In this document: piece after piece, positions 1 through 7,217 of the stretch | Position numbering within the stretch: the first letter of the stretch is position 1 | How the letters are laid out: every line of letters begins with the position of its first letter | From: Armatimonadota bacterium | GTDB lineage: Bacteria; Cloacimonadota; Cloacimonadia; Cloacimonadales; TCS61 | Reading direction: 5' to 3' | NCBI GenBank assembly: GCA_030612605.1 | Contig: JAUWNO010000034.1 | Span: 1-11,287, forward strand | Length of the DNA: 11,287 nt | The notes under the pieces: model-generated | Told to the model about the DNA's origin: nothing | The model's database searches: none | The model's input: only the letters and a program-made list of their open reading frames with translations | Position numbers and translations under genes: made by a program

Positions 1-1219
1 TCAATTGTAAAAAATCATTTATGTCTTTTCCAATAATCTGTTTTTCGTTATCTTGCTCGAAAATTCTAACCAGACTCGGATTGCAAACAATAATTTGAAA
101 TTCGGAATCCAACCAGAAAATACCGGTATTGAGATTGTCAGTAATGATTTTATATTCTTTGAGATAACGGCTGTATTCTGTTAAAGATTTATTCATAGAG
201 TTGAAAGTTTCCACCATATCATTCAAAACACCGCTATATCTTTTTTCCATTGGTTCTATGATTGAAGGATTTTTTTCGATTTGTTTCATACTGTCGCTGA
301 TGCTTTTTACCGGAGCTAAAATGGTTTTACTGAACCATGTTCCCAATAGACTGGTTATCACAAGTGAGCTGGCAATAATAATTAGAGTGAAAAACAAAAG
401 ACTTTTTTGAACAAATTGATTGATGTTTCTATAAAAAGTGGTAATGTAAATTGCACTCGGTTTCAAAGTTATATCATGATAGATATTTACGCTGAAAGCC
501 CATTCTGTATTATGTCGGTAAATCGATTCAGTTTTATTTTCTGAAACCATTTGTTGTATTTTATTGTCTAAAGAAGAGTAAAAATTTGAAAGTGGTTCAC
601 GATATTTAAAGCTGCTTAAATCAAAAGGATACGGAAACAGGAAAACATTGTTGTTATTCTTAAGATTGAATTTGGTAATTTCAATAAGTTCAACGCTTAG
701 AATAATACCCAGAAAATCATCTTTGGATGAATCTGAATATAATGACGAGTACGTTATTTGATATATTTTTTTCCCGAAATTTGTCAGGAAATTTCCAGGA
801 ACACTCATTCTGACTTCTGAAAAAATATTCGGAATATATCTTTCGATTAGTTCCCAACTATCACCGAAAATAAGATTTTGCTGTTTATCATAAATGCTTA
901 TATGACGTGATTTTGAGTCGGATATTACAGCATCTAAATCTGAAATAAAATTCAAGCTCTCTTTTTGTTCAATTGCTTTTATAACCTGTGAGTTCAAGGC
1001 AATTTCTTCAAGGTATATTTTGGAATTTGTTTCCAGGTTATTGTGAGCTACTTTAACTTCGGAAACCATATCTGAAATGCGTGAATTCTCATTAATTTTT
1101 ATTCCGTATTTAGCCAATTGTGCAGCAAAGAAGATCAAGATAAAAATCACTAAAAGTGTGATTACAAAGAATAAGATAAAGGTTCTTTTCTCTAAACCGA
1201 TTTTCGTTTTTTTCATCAT
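1..1219 (-). CDS. Membrane sensor protein with Cache-like, HAMP and PAS regions, probable histidine kinase, C-terminus cut by window edge
   Basis: About 406 codons are present and the frame is still open at base 1, so the gene is partial. From the N-terminus I read a basic start (MMKKTK), a hydrophobic segment at residues about 12-32, an extracytoplasmic region of about 235 residues resembling a double-Cache sensor (motifs such as SRHISIYD and DDFLGIILSVELIE), a second membrane segment near 270-292, a HAMP-like linker (APVKSISDSMKQIEKNPSI) and the start of a PAS domain (NTGIFWLDSEFQIVVCNPS). This order is typical of sensor histidine kinases; a cyclase or phosphatase output is also possible because the output domain lies outside. 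Two tandem ATGs exist: AAAGG lies 4 bases before the first (1219) and 7 before the second (1216), so 1216 may be the true start. It probably binds a small extracellular ligand. It reads in the same direction as the hybrid kinase upstream, across a 270-base spacer. Confidence 0.82.
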   Translation of the reverse strand, partial: MMKKTKIGLEKRTFILFFVITLLVIFILIFFAAQLAKYGIKINENSRISDMVSEVKVAHNNLETNSKIYLEEIALNSQVIKAIEQKESLNFISDLDAVISDSKSRHISIYDKQQNLIFGDSWELIERYIPNIFSEVRMSVPGNFLTNFGKKIYQITYSSLYSDSSKDDFLGIILSVELIEITKFNLKNNNNVFLFPYPFDLSSFKYREPLSNFYSSLDNKIQQMVSENKTESIYRHNTEWAFSVNIYHDITLKPSAIYITTFYRNINQFVQKSLLFFTLIIIASSLVITSLLGTWFSKTILAPVKSISDSMKQIEKNPSIIEPMEKRYSGVLNDMVETFNSMNKSLTEYSRYLKEYKIITDNLNTGIFWLDSEFQIIVCNPSLVRIFEQDNEKQIIGKDINDFLQL

Positions 1220-1251
1220 AAAACCTTTTAGCAAATTTTATTTTTTTTCAT

Positions 1252-1457
1252 CATTCCCAATCCCCTCAGGCTGTGTGAAAACAGATGAAAAGCACGATAT
1301 TTTTTAACACCCTCTAACTCCCCCTATTTAGGGGGAGAATCTATCTCTTTTTGCCGCAGGCAGTTCCCTTCCCCTTCGATAGGGGGAAGGGTTAGGGATG
1401 GGGGTCGTTATAACATAAAGAAATCCGTTTTCACACAGGCTGCCCTGATTGGGAATG
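1252..1457. repeat. MITE-like intergenic element with 31-bp terminal inverted repeats
   Basis: Bases 1252-1282 and 1427-1457 form inverted repeats matching at 26 of 31 positions. Both arms begin with CATTCCCAATC at the outer edge and end with CTGTGTGAAAAC. Inside are C-rich palindromes: CTCCCCCTA with TAGGGGGAG at 1317-1336, and CCCTTCCCC facing AGGGGGAAGGG at about 1373-1398. No ORF of transposase size lies inside, and I see no convincing target-site duplication. It fits a non-autonomous miniature element or a large palindromic intergenic repeat. It sits 33 bases after the hybrid kinase stop and 32 before the next start, so it could shape the end of the hybrid kinase mRNA. Confidence 0.65.
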
Positions 1458-1489
1458 CAATAAACCTTGCGGATTCTGGCAAGAGTAGA

Positions 1490-3727
1490 TCATCCATCCG
1501 TAAAGTCTTGGTTCCCTTTATTTTTTGTCAGAAGATTCTGAAATAAATCAATAAGCTCTTCAATCTTATAAGGTTTAGCAATTACACCTTTAAATCCGAA
1601 TTCTTTATAATTTGCCATTGTTGTATCGTTTGAATATCCGCTGGAAACAATTGCACAAACCTCAGGATCAATTTTCAATAATTCCTGAATTGCTTCTTTT
1701 CCACCCATTCCACCCGGAATAGTTAAATCCATAATTACAAAGTCAAAAACTTTACCAGCGTCCTTAGCAATTTTGTATTTCTCTATTGCTTCCTTTCCGT
1801 CTTTTGCACATTCCACGGTATAACCGAATAATGACAAGGTTTCAGCAGCTAAATCTAAGATGATTTCATCGTCATCCATCAGCAATATTTTTTCTTTACC
1901 GGCAAATTGTTTTTCTTTCGTTTCCTTTGTTTCTTTTTGGGGAGCAATTTTTTCCAGAGAAGCCGGCAGATAAATACTGAATTCAGTTCCCACATTTATC
2001 TTTGAATCCACAGTGATATAACCATCGTGTTTCTTGATTATCGAATAAGTGGATGCTAAACCCAGACCTGTTCCCTTTTCTTTAGTAGTGAAAAAGGGGT
2101 CATATATTTTTTCAAGAATATCTTCAGGAATGCCGATGCCTTCATCTTTGATGGAGATTTTTATATAATTACCTTTTTTGATCGGAAAGTCATAATTCTC
2201 GTCGATTAGGCTGTTTTCTGCAATAACTTTTAATATCCCTCCATCAGACATTGCATCTTTTGCATTGAACACAAAATTGTTGATGACCTGATTGATTTGA
2301 CCTTCATCGATTATAGCATTCCAGAGCTTTTCCTGAATTGAATATTCACATTTGACGTTCGAACCCATCAATGAAAAATTTACCGCATCCTTTATCAAAT
2401 CATGAACTGAAGTTATTTTTTTTACAGGTGCTCCACCTTCGGAAAAAGTAAGCAGATGTCTGGTTAGATTTTTAGCCTGAAAAATCGCCTTTTCCGCATC
2501 AGTTAAAACCTGGAAAACTTTTGTATCGGATTTCGAATTGAGCTTGGCAAAACCGATACTATAAACAATCGCAGTTAAAAAGTTGTTGAAATCATGAGCG
2601 ATTCCACCAGCTAAAATACCGATAGATTCCAGTTTCTCTGTTTTTCTCAGTTCCGCTTCATACAATTCCTGTTTAGTAATATCACGGATTATTATGCCAA
2701 ATCTACAACCTTTGTCTGCGATGATCGGGAAAAGAGAGATTTGAATTATTACTTCGGTTTTGTCCGGTTTAACTATTGTAAGTTCTTCCTCCGGATTTTT
2801 CATATCGTCTTCGTTTTTGATTTTTTGAATTTGGTCGCTTTTAAAAATTTCAGGTGTTAGTAATTCTCCCTTTTTATCTTCAAATTTGATTTCTTCAATT
2901 TGGTTGTCTATCGCATCAGATGCATTTATTCCGGTAATAACACTCATTCCTCTGTTCCATTCAATTATTTTACCGGTTTCATCTGCCAGTGCAATTCCAT
3001 CCTCAGAGAAATTGATGAAGTTCCTGAATTTTGCTTCGCTCTCCATGAAATATTCTTCGATCAATTTTCTTTGGGTAATGTCATGAAGAAAAGTTAATTT
3101 CTTATTTTTATCATTACTTCCTTTTATGATTATCGATTCCACCCACAAAGTCAATATTTCCTCGTTCTTTGTCTGCATCTTCCATTCACCGCGTTCCTTG
3201 ATTTTGCCGTTCATGAATTCTATGTGTTTTTGCAGGAAAGTATCGCGCTGGTCTTCTGGAATCGTCATAATAAAACTTTTCCCGATAAGTTCTGCTGGAG
3301 GAAATTTAAATAATTGTGAATATGACCGATTAATATATTCGAATGCTCCTTTTTCATTAATAATAGAAACACTGATAGGAATTTTATCTAAGAATTTATG
3401 TAATTGCAATTTACTTTCTTCTAAAACAGTCAAAAGTTTTTTATACTTTTTTTTAAGAGGAATTGTTAAGATAGAAATCGTAATAATTATTACAAAAGAA
3501 CCCAGAATAAACAATGCGCTGCAAATTATCATTAAATCTTTATTAGGATTAAAAAACCTATTATAAAGTTCTGTAAATTCCCAGAAATTAATATTTTCAG
3601 ATTTCGAAAAAAAGTATAAGTAACATAAAAAACAGATTATTGCCCAGAAAACAATAACAAAAAATAATGCTATTCCGTTAAAGGATCTACACTTTTTCTT
3701 TAAAACTGTCATATCTATTTCGCTCAT
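1490..3727 (-). CDS. Membrane-anchored hybrid histidine kinase (TM2-PAS-PAS-HisKA-HATPase-receiver)
   Basis: 745 aa, complete. Two hydrophobic segments (about 18-40 and 65-90) flank a short extracytoplasmic loop of about 25 residues, too small for a ligand domain, so sensing is probably by the PAS domains at about 105-220 and 230-352. The HisKA H-box is GGIAHDFNN with phosphoacceptor His378. The ATPase has an N-box (Asn484 and Asn488), G1 DEGIGIP (528-534), an F-box DPFFTT and G2 GTGLGLAS (552-559). A C-terminal receiver (about 613-735) has acidic residues 618-620, phosphoacceptor Asp667 in IMDLTIPGGMGG, Ser695/696 and Lys718. All key residues are present, so both kinase and receiver should be active. 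No HPt protein or output regulator for this receiver is in the window. GGAG six bases before the ATG supports the start. It is divergent from the NtrBC-like operon, and its second PAS closely matches that of the kinase there. Confidence 0.93.
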   Translation of the reverse strand: MSEIDMTVLKKKCRSFNGIALFFVIVFWAIICFLCYLYFFSKSENINFWEFTELYNRFFNPNKDLMIICSALFILGSFVIIITISILTIPLKKKYKKLLTVLEESKLQLHKFLDKIPISVSIINEKGAFEYINRSYSQLFKFPPAELIGKSFIMTIPEDQRDTFLQKHIEFMNGKIKERGEWKMQTKNEEILTLWVESIIIKGSNDKNKKLTFLHDITQRKLIEEYFMESEAKFRNFINFSEDGIALADETGKIIEWNRGMSVITGINASDAIDNQIEEIKFEDKKGELLTPEIFKSDQIQKIKNEDDMKNPEEELTIVKPDKTEVIIQISLFPIIADKGCRFGIIIRDITKQELYEAELRKTEKLESIGILAGGIAHDFNNFLTAIVYSIGFAKLNSKSDTKVFQVLTDAEKAIFQAKNLTRHLLTFSEGGAPVKKITSVHDLIKDAVNFSLMGSNVKCEYSIQEKLWNAIIDEGQINQVINNFVFNAKDAMSDGGILKVIAENSLIDENYDFPIKKGNYIKISIKDEGIGIPEDILEKIYDPFFTTKEKGTGLGLASTYSIIKKHDGYITVDSKINVGTEFSIYLPASLEKIAPQKETKETKEKQFAGKEKILLMDDDEIILDLAAETLSLFGYTVECAKDGKEAIEKYKIAKDAGKVFDFVIMDLTIPGGMGGKEAIQELLKIDPEVCAIVSSGYSNDTTMANYKEFGFKGVIAKPYKIEELIDLFQNLLTKNKGNQDFTDG

Positions 3728-3840
3728 TTTTCACTCCAGAATTTCATAAAATCATTTGCAGAATTACTTTCTAATCAGTCAATTATTTTATTTTGGATTT
3801 CAAATTTATTCAGCCACGAATAACACCCCGATACAGTTTA

Positions 3841-3870
3841 CCCCGTTGGATTTTTTTTATCCAACTGGGG
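3841..3870. other. Stem-loop in the divergent spacer
   Basis: CCCCGTTGGAT (3841-3851) pairs with ATCCAACTGGGG (3859-3870) through 11 base pairs with one bulged T at 3866, around a loop of seven T. Outside it, CCCCG (3826-3830) faces CGGGG (3884-3888), suggesting a larger nested palindrome. It lies 114 bases from the hybrid kinase start, in its 5' region. No U-tract follows, so an intrinsic terminator is unlikely. A repeat remnant or leader structure is possible. Confidence 0.5.
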
Positions 3871-3933
3871 TTGTTCCTCCTTACGGGGCAGGCAAATGAA
3901 CACGAAAAATACAATATAATGCAATCATATACA

Positions 3934-4114
3934 AACCTTGAAAAAGCTTAAGAGGTTTTCTTCCTTTTGAATCTTTTCAAGGTTATTAACTCGTTGTAAA
4001 AAATCAAAAAGCTTGACGTATTTAAGCGTTTTTATACTGACTTCACAGGAGATTTTGTTTGTTACTAAAGTCTCTTTAGTAACACAATGAGTCGAGAAAA
4101 TTCGTTTCGGACAT
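3934..4114 (+). repeat. Interspersed palindromic repeat, copy A
   Basis: Two hairpins in series. Hairpin 1 pairs AACCTTGAAAA (3934-3944) with TTTTCAAGGTT (3974-3984). Hairpin 2 pairs TGTTACTAAAG (4060-4070) with CTTTAGTAACA (4074-4084) around TCT. Bases 4053-4085 are identical to 9718-9750, and the following 29 bases match at 24 positions, so 57 of 62 bases match overall in the same orientation. Copy A carries about 68 bases (3985-4052) between the hairpins that copy B lacks. It lies in the spacer between divergent kinase genes. Confidence 0.75.
4013..4038 (+). promoter_or_regulatory. Possible sigma-70-type promoter upstream of the kinase/regulator operon
   Basis: TTGACG (4013-4018) resembles a -35 box and TATACT (4033-4038) a -10 box. 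The spacer is only 14 bases, shorter than the usual 16-18, so this is a weak call. It lies inside the segment of repeat copy A that copy B lacks. I found no GG-N10-GC sigma-54 motif on the plus strand of this spacer. Confidence 0.25.
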
Positions 4115-4121
4115 ATAGAAA

Positions 4122-4136
4122 GGAAACAGAGTTTCC
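4122..4136. other. Small perfect hairpin GGAAAC-AGA-GTTTCC
   Basis: Six-base arms (4122-4127 and 4131-4136) flank a three-base loop. A related GAAAC-TCC-GTTTC hairpin occurs in repeat copy B at 9761-9773, and a version with one mismatch occurs in copy A just before this one. It is probably part of the same repeat family; role unknown. Confidence 0.4.
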
Positions 4137-4155
4137 GCTACTTATGCATTATCCC

Positions 4156-4198
4156 GCACCTATTTGGAAAAATTATTTTGAAGAAAGCAAATAGGTGC
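4156..4198. other. 11-bp inverted repeat just upstream of the soluble kinase gene
   Basis: GCACCTATTTG (4156-4166) and CAAATAGGTGC (4188-4198) are exact reverse complements, 21 bases apart, ending 50 bases before the ATG at 4249. It could be an mRNA leader stem or a protein-binding site. It contains the GTG that would extend the kinase reading frame upstream, which argues against that GTG as a start. Confidence 0.5.
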
Positions 4199-4248
4199 TG
4201 GACAATTTCGTAACGAGCATAAAAATATCTCATTTCTTGGAAAACGTA

Positions 4249-5577
4249 ATGAAGAATAATAACGAAAAATCAAAAAAGCAGTTATTAGAGGAACTATCAA
4301 AATTACAAGAACGTACAAAAAATTTAGAAAAACTAAAAAACACGATTATTAAAATTCAGGAATATCTTGCAGCCAGTGAAGAAAAATTCCGTAGTTTTAT
4401 TGGTTTTTCCAGCGATGGAATTGCCTTGGTGGATGAAACAGGTAAAATCATTGAGTGGAATATCAGCATGACAAGAATTACAGGTCTTCAACCTGAAAAT
4501 GTTTTCGGTTCTTTTATATGGGAGATTTATTTTCAAATTTCTGAAGAAAAAACATATCAGTTAGAAAAGCAAGAAACAGTAATATCAAAAACACAAGGGA
4601 TCTTGAAAACTGGTATTTCATCTTTTTTGAATAGAGTAATCGATCAGAAAATCCTCAAACCGGATGGTACAACTGCGTTTACACAGGTATCGATATTTTC
4701 AATAAAGACCGACAAAGGATTTATGTTAGGCTTGGTTGTGAGGGACATCACTGAGATAAAAAAGGCGGAGAATGAATTAAAAGACTTGAACATACATCTC
4801 GAACAACGTGTAAAAGAAGAGCTGAAAAAGCTCGAACAACAACATCAGTTACTCATTCAAAAATCTAAACTTGAATCTCTGGGAAAATTAGCAGCAGGAA
4901 TTGCTCATGAAATCAATCAGCCTTTGGGTGGGATTTCTATGGGTTTGGACAATATTTTATTCAAACTTTCTCAGGATAAACTGACAGATGAATATCTAAA
5001 AAGAAAATGTGATTCTCTCTTTGAAAATATAGCCAGAATACGACATATTATTGATCACGTAAGAATTTTTTCCCGAGACCAGCAGAAAGTGATCCTGGAA
5101 AAAGTAAATGTGAATGAAGTAATTAAGAATGCACTTTTAATAGTTCAGACTCAATATCAAAATCAGGAAGTGGAAATTCATTTGAATCTGGAACAGAATA
5201 TCGGATTTTCGAAACTGCATAAGTATAAATTCGAACAGGTAATTTTGAATCTACTCTCAAATGCGAAATTTGCAGTTGAGAAAAAACTGGAAACTTCAGA
5301 AACGGAAGGTTATCAAAAAAAAATAAAAATTAGAAGTTTTTCCCAGGAAAATAAAATTATTATCGAGATTGAAGATAATGGAATCGGTATTTCTGAGGAT
5401 GGGATAAATAATATTTTTGACCCGTTTTATACAACCAAAGAAGCAAAAGAAGGTACTGGACTCGGGCTTTCCATTACCTATGGTATCATCAAAGAAATGC
5501 AGGGTGAAATCGAAGTGAAAAGCAAACTGAATAATTTCACAATTATGAGAATAATTCTTCCCGAGTTTACCTCATAA
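4249..5577 (+). CDS. Soluble PAS sensor histidine kinase, NtrB-like partner of the adjacent sigma-54 regulator
   Basis: 442 aa from the ATG at 4249, preceded by a weak GGA about seven bases upstream. The frame stays open upstream to a GTG at 4195, but that codon lies inside an inverted repeat and lacks a good Shine-Dalgarno site. There is no membrane segment. The order is a charged coiled coil (about 5-45), a PAS domain (about 44-170, with DGIALVDETGKIIEWN), a second coiled coil (about 172-208), a HisKA domain with GIAHEINQPLGG (phosphoacceptor His220), and an ATPase with Asn334/Asn338, DNGIGIS (from Asp376), DPFYTT and GTGLGL (402-407). The HEINQPL H-box is the FixL/DctB type. No receiver is attached. 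The regulator gene follows after 12 bases, so the two are almost certainly co-transcribed and form a cognate pair. The signal is probably cytoplasmic; no haem or flavin ligand can be assigned by eye. Confidence 0.92.
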   Translation: MKNNNEKSKKQLLEELSKLQERTKNLEKLKNTIIKIQEYLAASEEKFRSFIGFSSDGIALVDETGKIIEWNISMTRITGLQPENVFGSFIWEIYFQISEEKTYQLEKQETVISKTQGILKTGISSFLNRVIDQKILKPDGTTAFTQVSIFSIKTDKGFMLGLVVRDITEIKKAENELKDLNIHLEQRVKEELKKLEQQHQLLIQKSKLESLGKLAAGIAHEINQPLGGISMGLDNILFKLSQDKLTDEYLKRKCDSLFENIARIRHIIDHVRIFSRDQQKVILEKVNVNEVIKNALLIVQTQYQNQEVEIHLNLEQNIGFSKLHKYKFEQVILNLLSNAKFAVEKKLETSETEGYQKKIKIRSFSQENKIIIEIEDNGIGISEDGINNIFDPFYTTKEAKEGTGLGLSITYGIIKEMQGEIEVKSKLNNFTIMRIILPEFTS

Positions 5578-5589
5578 TGCGGAGGTTAA

Positions 5590-6966
5590 ATGACAAAATT
5601 ACAAGTTTTAATTTTAGACGATGAGAAAAGTTTTAGAGAAGAAATCAGTGAATTTCTTACTGAAAACGGATTTGTGGTATTTAAAGCAAGTTTACCTTCC
5701 GAAGCATTTTCAATTCTGAAAAAACAAGAAATCGATGTTGCCATTGTTGATATCAGGCTTCCGGAAATGGATGGATTGACTGTTTTGGAAAAAATCAAAT
5801 CATCATACTCGGAAATCGAAGTTATCATGATTACAGGACATGGTGATATGAACAGTGTAATTAATGCGATGCGGTTGGGAGCTTCGGAATTTTTCACGAA
5901 ACCTTTCAGATTGCTGGAAATCAAAAGTGCAATCGAGAGAACAAAAAGGTTTATTATTCTACAGAAAAAACTGAAAGAAGCAGAATTAAGTTATTCTGTC
6001 ATTTCTGTTGAATTGCAAAATCGGATTGGACACAGGATCATTGCTAAAAGTCCTGAAATAAAATCGGTAATTGATTTAATGTCTAAAGTCGCTAAATCGG
6101 ACAGTACTTCGATTTTAATAACCGGAGAAAGCGGAACCGGAAAGGAATTGGTTGCTCGTGGAATTCATTATTTAAGTTCTCGTAAGAATAATATTTTCTA
6201 TCCTGTAAATTGTTCTGCAATTCCTGAGTCTTTATTTGAAAGTGAGTTTTTTGGTCATACAAAAGGCTCTTTTACAGGAGCTGTAGAAAACAAAGCAGGC
6301 TGGTTTGAAATTGCCAATAAAGGCACATTATTCTTAGATGAAATTGGCGATATGCATCTGAACCTGCAAACAAAACTTCTCAGGGTTCTGGAAGAAAAAA
6401 AAATAAGCAGAATAGGTTCGCCCAGACAAATTTATGTGGATGTCAGGATCATTGCTTCTACAAATCAGGACATCGATAAAATGCAAGATGAGAATAAATT
6501 CAGGTTAGATCTATATCACCGGCTGAATTCTTTTATGATACATATTCCTCCATTAAGAGAGAGAAAAGAAGATATTCCGGCAATCCTGGATTATTTTGTG
6601 AAATTCTATTCTGAGAAAATGAAAAAAAATATTACTCATGTTGATAAAAAATTCATAAAAAGTTTAATGCATTATGATTTTCCAGGAAATGTGAGAGAAC
6701 TTAGAAATATTGTTGAACGAGCTGTGATTTTAACAGAAGGTGACACATTAAAATTGAAGCATGGTCTTCCTCTTATCGGTATTAATGATAAAGATTTAGA
6801 ATGTGACGAAGTCAGTGAAGAAGAAACTTTTGATTTGAAATTCGCAGAGAAAAACCTGGTTCTTAAAGCTTTAAAAAAGATGGAATTCAATAAAACAAAT
6901 ACAGCAAAATTATTGCATATCACCCGGCAATCTTTAGATAGGAGGATCAAGAAATATAATTTATAA
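5590..6966 (+). CDS. Sigma-54-dependent response regulator, NtrC family (REC-AAA+-Fis)
   Basis: 458 aa, the normal length for the family. The receiver (about 4-120) has acidic Asp10/Asp11, phosphoacceptor Asp54 in IVDIRLPEMDG, Thr82 and Lys104. The AAA+ domain has Walker A GESGTGK (179-185), the sigma-54 contact loop as GSFTGA (226-231, a common variant of GAFTGA), Walker B TLFLDE (246-251), sensor I STN (290-292) and GNVRE (366-370). The C-terminus is a Fis-type helix-turn-helix (about 435-456, TNTAKLLHITRQSLDRRI). All residues for ATP-driven opening of sigma-54 promoters are present. GGAGG four bases before the ATG supports the start. It lies 12 bases after the kinase. A 14-bp palindrome begins at the base after its stop codon and a -24/-12 promoter lies downstream, which makes the following lipoprotein gene the likely target. 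Confidence 0.95.
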   Translation: MTKLQVLILDDEKSFREEISEFLTENGFVVFKASLPSEAFSILKKQEIDVAIVDIRLPEMDGLTVLEKIKSSYSEIEVIMITGHGDMNSVINAMRLGASEFFTKPFRLLEIKSAIERTKRFIILQKKLKEAELSYSVISVELQNRIGHRIIAKSPEIKSVIDLMSKVAKSDSTSILITGESGTGKELVARGIHYLSSRKNNIFYPVNCSAIPESLFESEFFGHTKGSFTGAVENKAGWFEIANKGTLFLDEIGDMHLNLQTKLLRVLEEKKISRIGSPRQIYVDVRIIASTNQDIDKMQDENKFRLDLYHRLNSFMIHIPPLRERKEDIPAILDYFVKFYSEKMKKNITHVDKKFIKSLMHYDFPGNVRELRNIVERAVILTEGDTLKLKHGLPLIGINDKDLECDEVSEEETFDLKFAEKNLVLKALKKMEFNKTNTAKLLHITRQSLDRRIKKYNL

Positions 6967-6980
6967 GTCCAAAATCGGAC
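6967..6980. promoter_or_regulatory. Candidate upstream activator site 1 for the NtrC-type regulator
   Basis: GTCCAAAATCGGAC is an imperfect palindrome (GTCC/GGAC arms) starting directly after the regulator stop codon. It differs from site 2 at only three of 14 positions. Its centre lies about 208 bases before the predicted sigma-54 transcription start, within the usual range for enhancer-binding proteins. That the regulator binds here is inference. Confidence 0.55.
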
Positions 6981-7076
6981 ATAAAGTACGTTATTGGTTA
7001 TTGGATAAGATTTTATATGATATATGAGTTCAGCCTTGAATTAAATCTTTTTACTTGTTGTTGAAAAATTTTAGAT

Positions 7077-7090
7077 AACCGAAATCGGAC
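7077..7090. promoter_or_regulatory. Candidate upstream activator site 2 for the NtrC-type regulator
   Basis: AACCGAAATCGGAC contains the exact palindromic arms CCGA/TCGG. With site 1 it suggests a full palindrome close to GTCCGAAATCGGAC. Its centre is 86 bases before the -12 GC and about 98 before the predicted start, typical for an activator acting by DNA looping. The centres of the two sites are 110 bases apart. Confidence 0.58.
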
Positions 7091-7113
7091 AATGTTTCAA
7101 AAGAAAAATTTGT

Positions 7114-7155
7114 CTTGACTTTTTATTTCTTTATTTTAGAAATAGTTAAGTCAAG
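7114..7155. other. Inverted repeat abutting the sigma-54 promoter
   Basis: CTTGACTT (7114-7121) and AAGTCAAG (7148-7155) are exact reverse complements 26 bases apart. The right arm ends one base before the TGG of the -24 element. It may be a binding site for a second regulator or integration factor, or simply an incidental repeat. The left arm also holds TTGACT, with TAGAAA 16 bases on, a weak sigma-70-like pair. Confidence 0.35.
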
Positions 7156-7171
7156 TGGAATAAAATATGCT
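7156..7171 (+). promoter_or_regulatory. Sigma-54 (-24/-12) promoter of the LruC lipoprotein gene
   Basis: TGG at 7156-7158 and TGC at 7168-7170 place GG and GC exactly ten bases apart, the sigma-54 geometry. The sequence TGGAATAAAATATGCT departs from TGGCACG-N4-TTGCA mainly at the CAC and the first T of TTGC. Transcription would start near 7182, leaving a leader of about 36 bases with AGGAGG. The upstream NtrC-family gene and palindromes raise confidence. Confidence 0.6.
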
Positions 7172-7217
7172 TCTATAAATAGAAAAAGATTTTAAAAAAT
7201 GTTTTCAGGAGGAAACA

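Noticed and set aside
1077..1307. 76-codon open frame on the plus strand
   Set aside because: It runs antisense to the membrane sensor N-terminus and into the MITE-like element; its hydrophobic content mirrors the reverse strand.
3126..3566. 146-codon open frame on the plus strand
   Set aside because: It is antisense to the hybrid kinase PAS and membrane region, where codon pattern and domains clearly support the minus strand.
3841..3870. Intrinsic terminator
   Set aside because: The T-run is in the loop, not after the stem, and no gene ends nearby on either strand.
4195..4248. Longer start (GTG 4195) for the soluble kinase
   Set aside because: The GTG is inside the right arm of an 11-bp inverted repeat, lacks a good Shine-Dalgarno site, and the added residues match no kinase feature.
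3728..4248. Sigma-54 promoter for the kinase operon
   Set aside because: No GG-N10-GC spacing was found on the plus strand of this spacer, although GG occurs often.
6094..6102. AAATCGGAC half-site inside the regulator gene
   Set aside because: The left arm does not match the palindrome, and the bases encode conserved reading frame; treated as coincidence.
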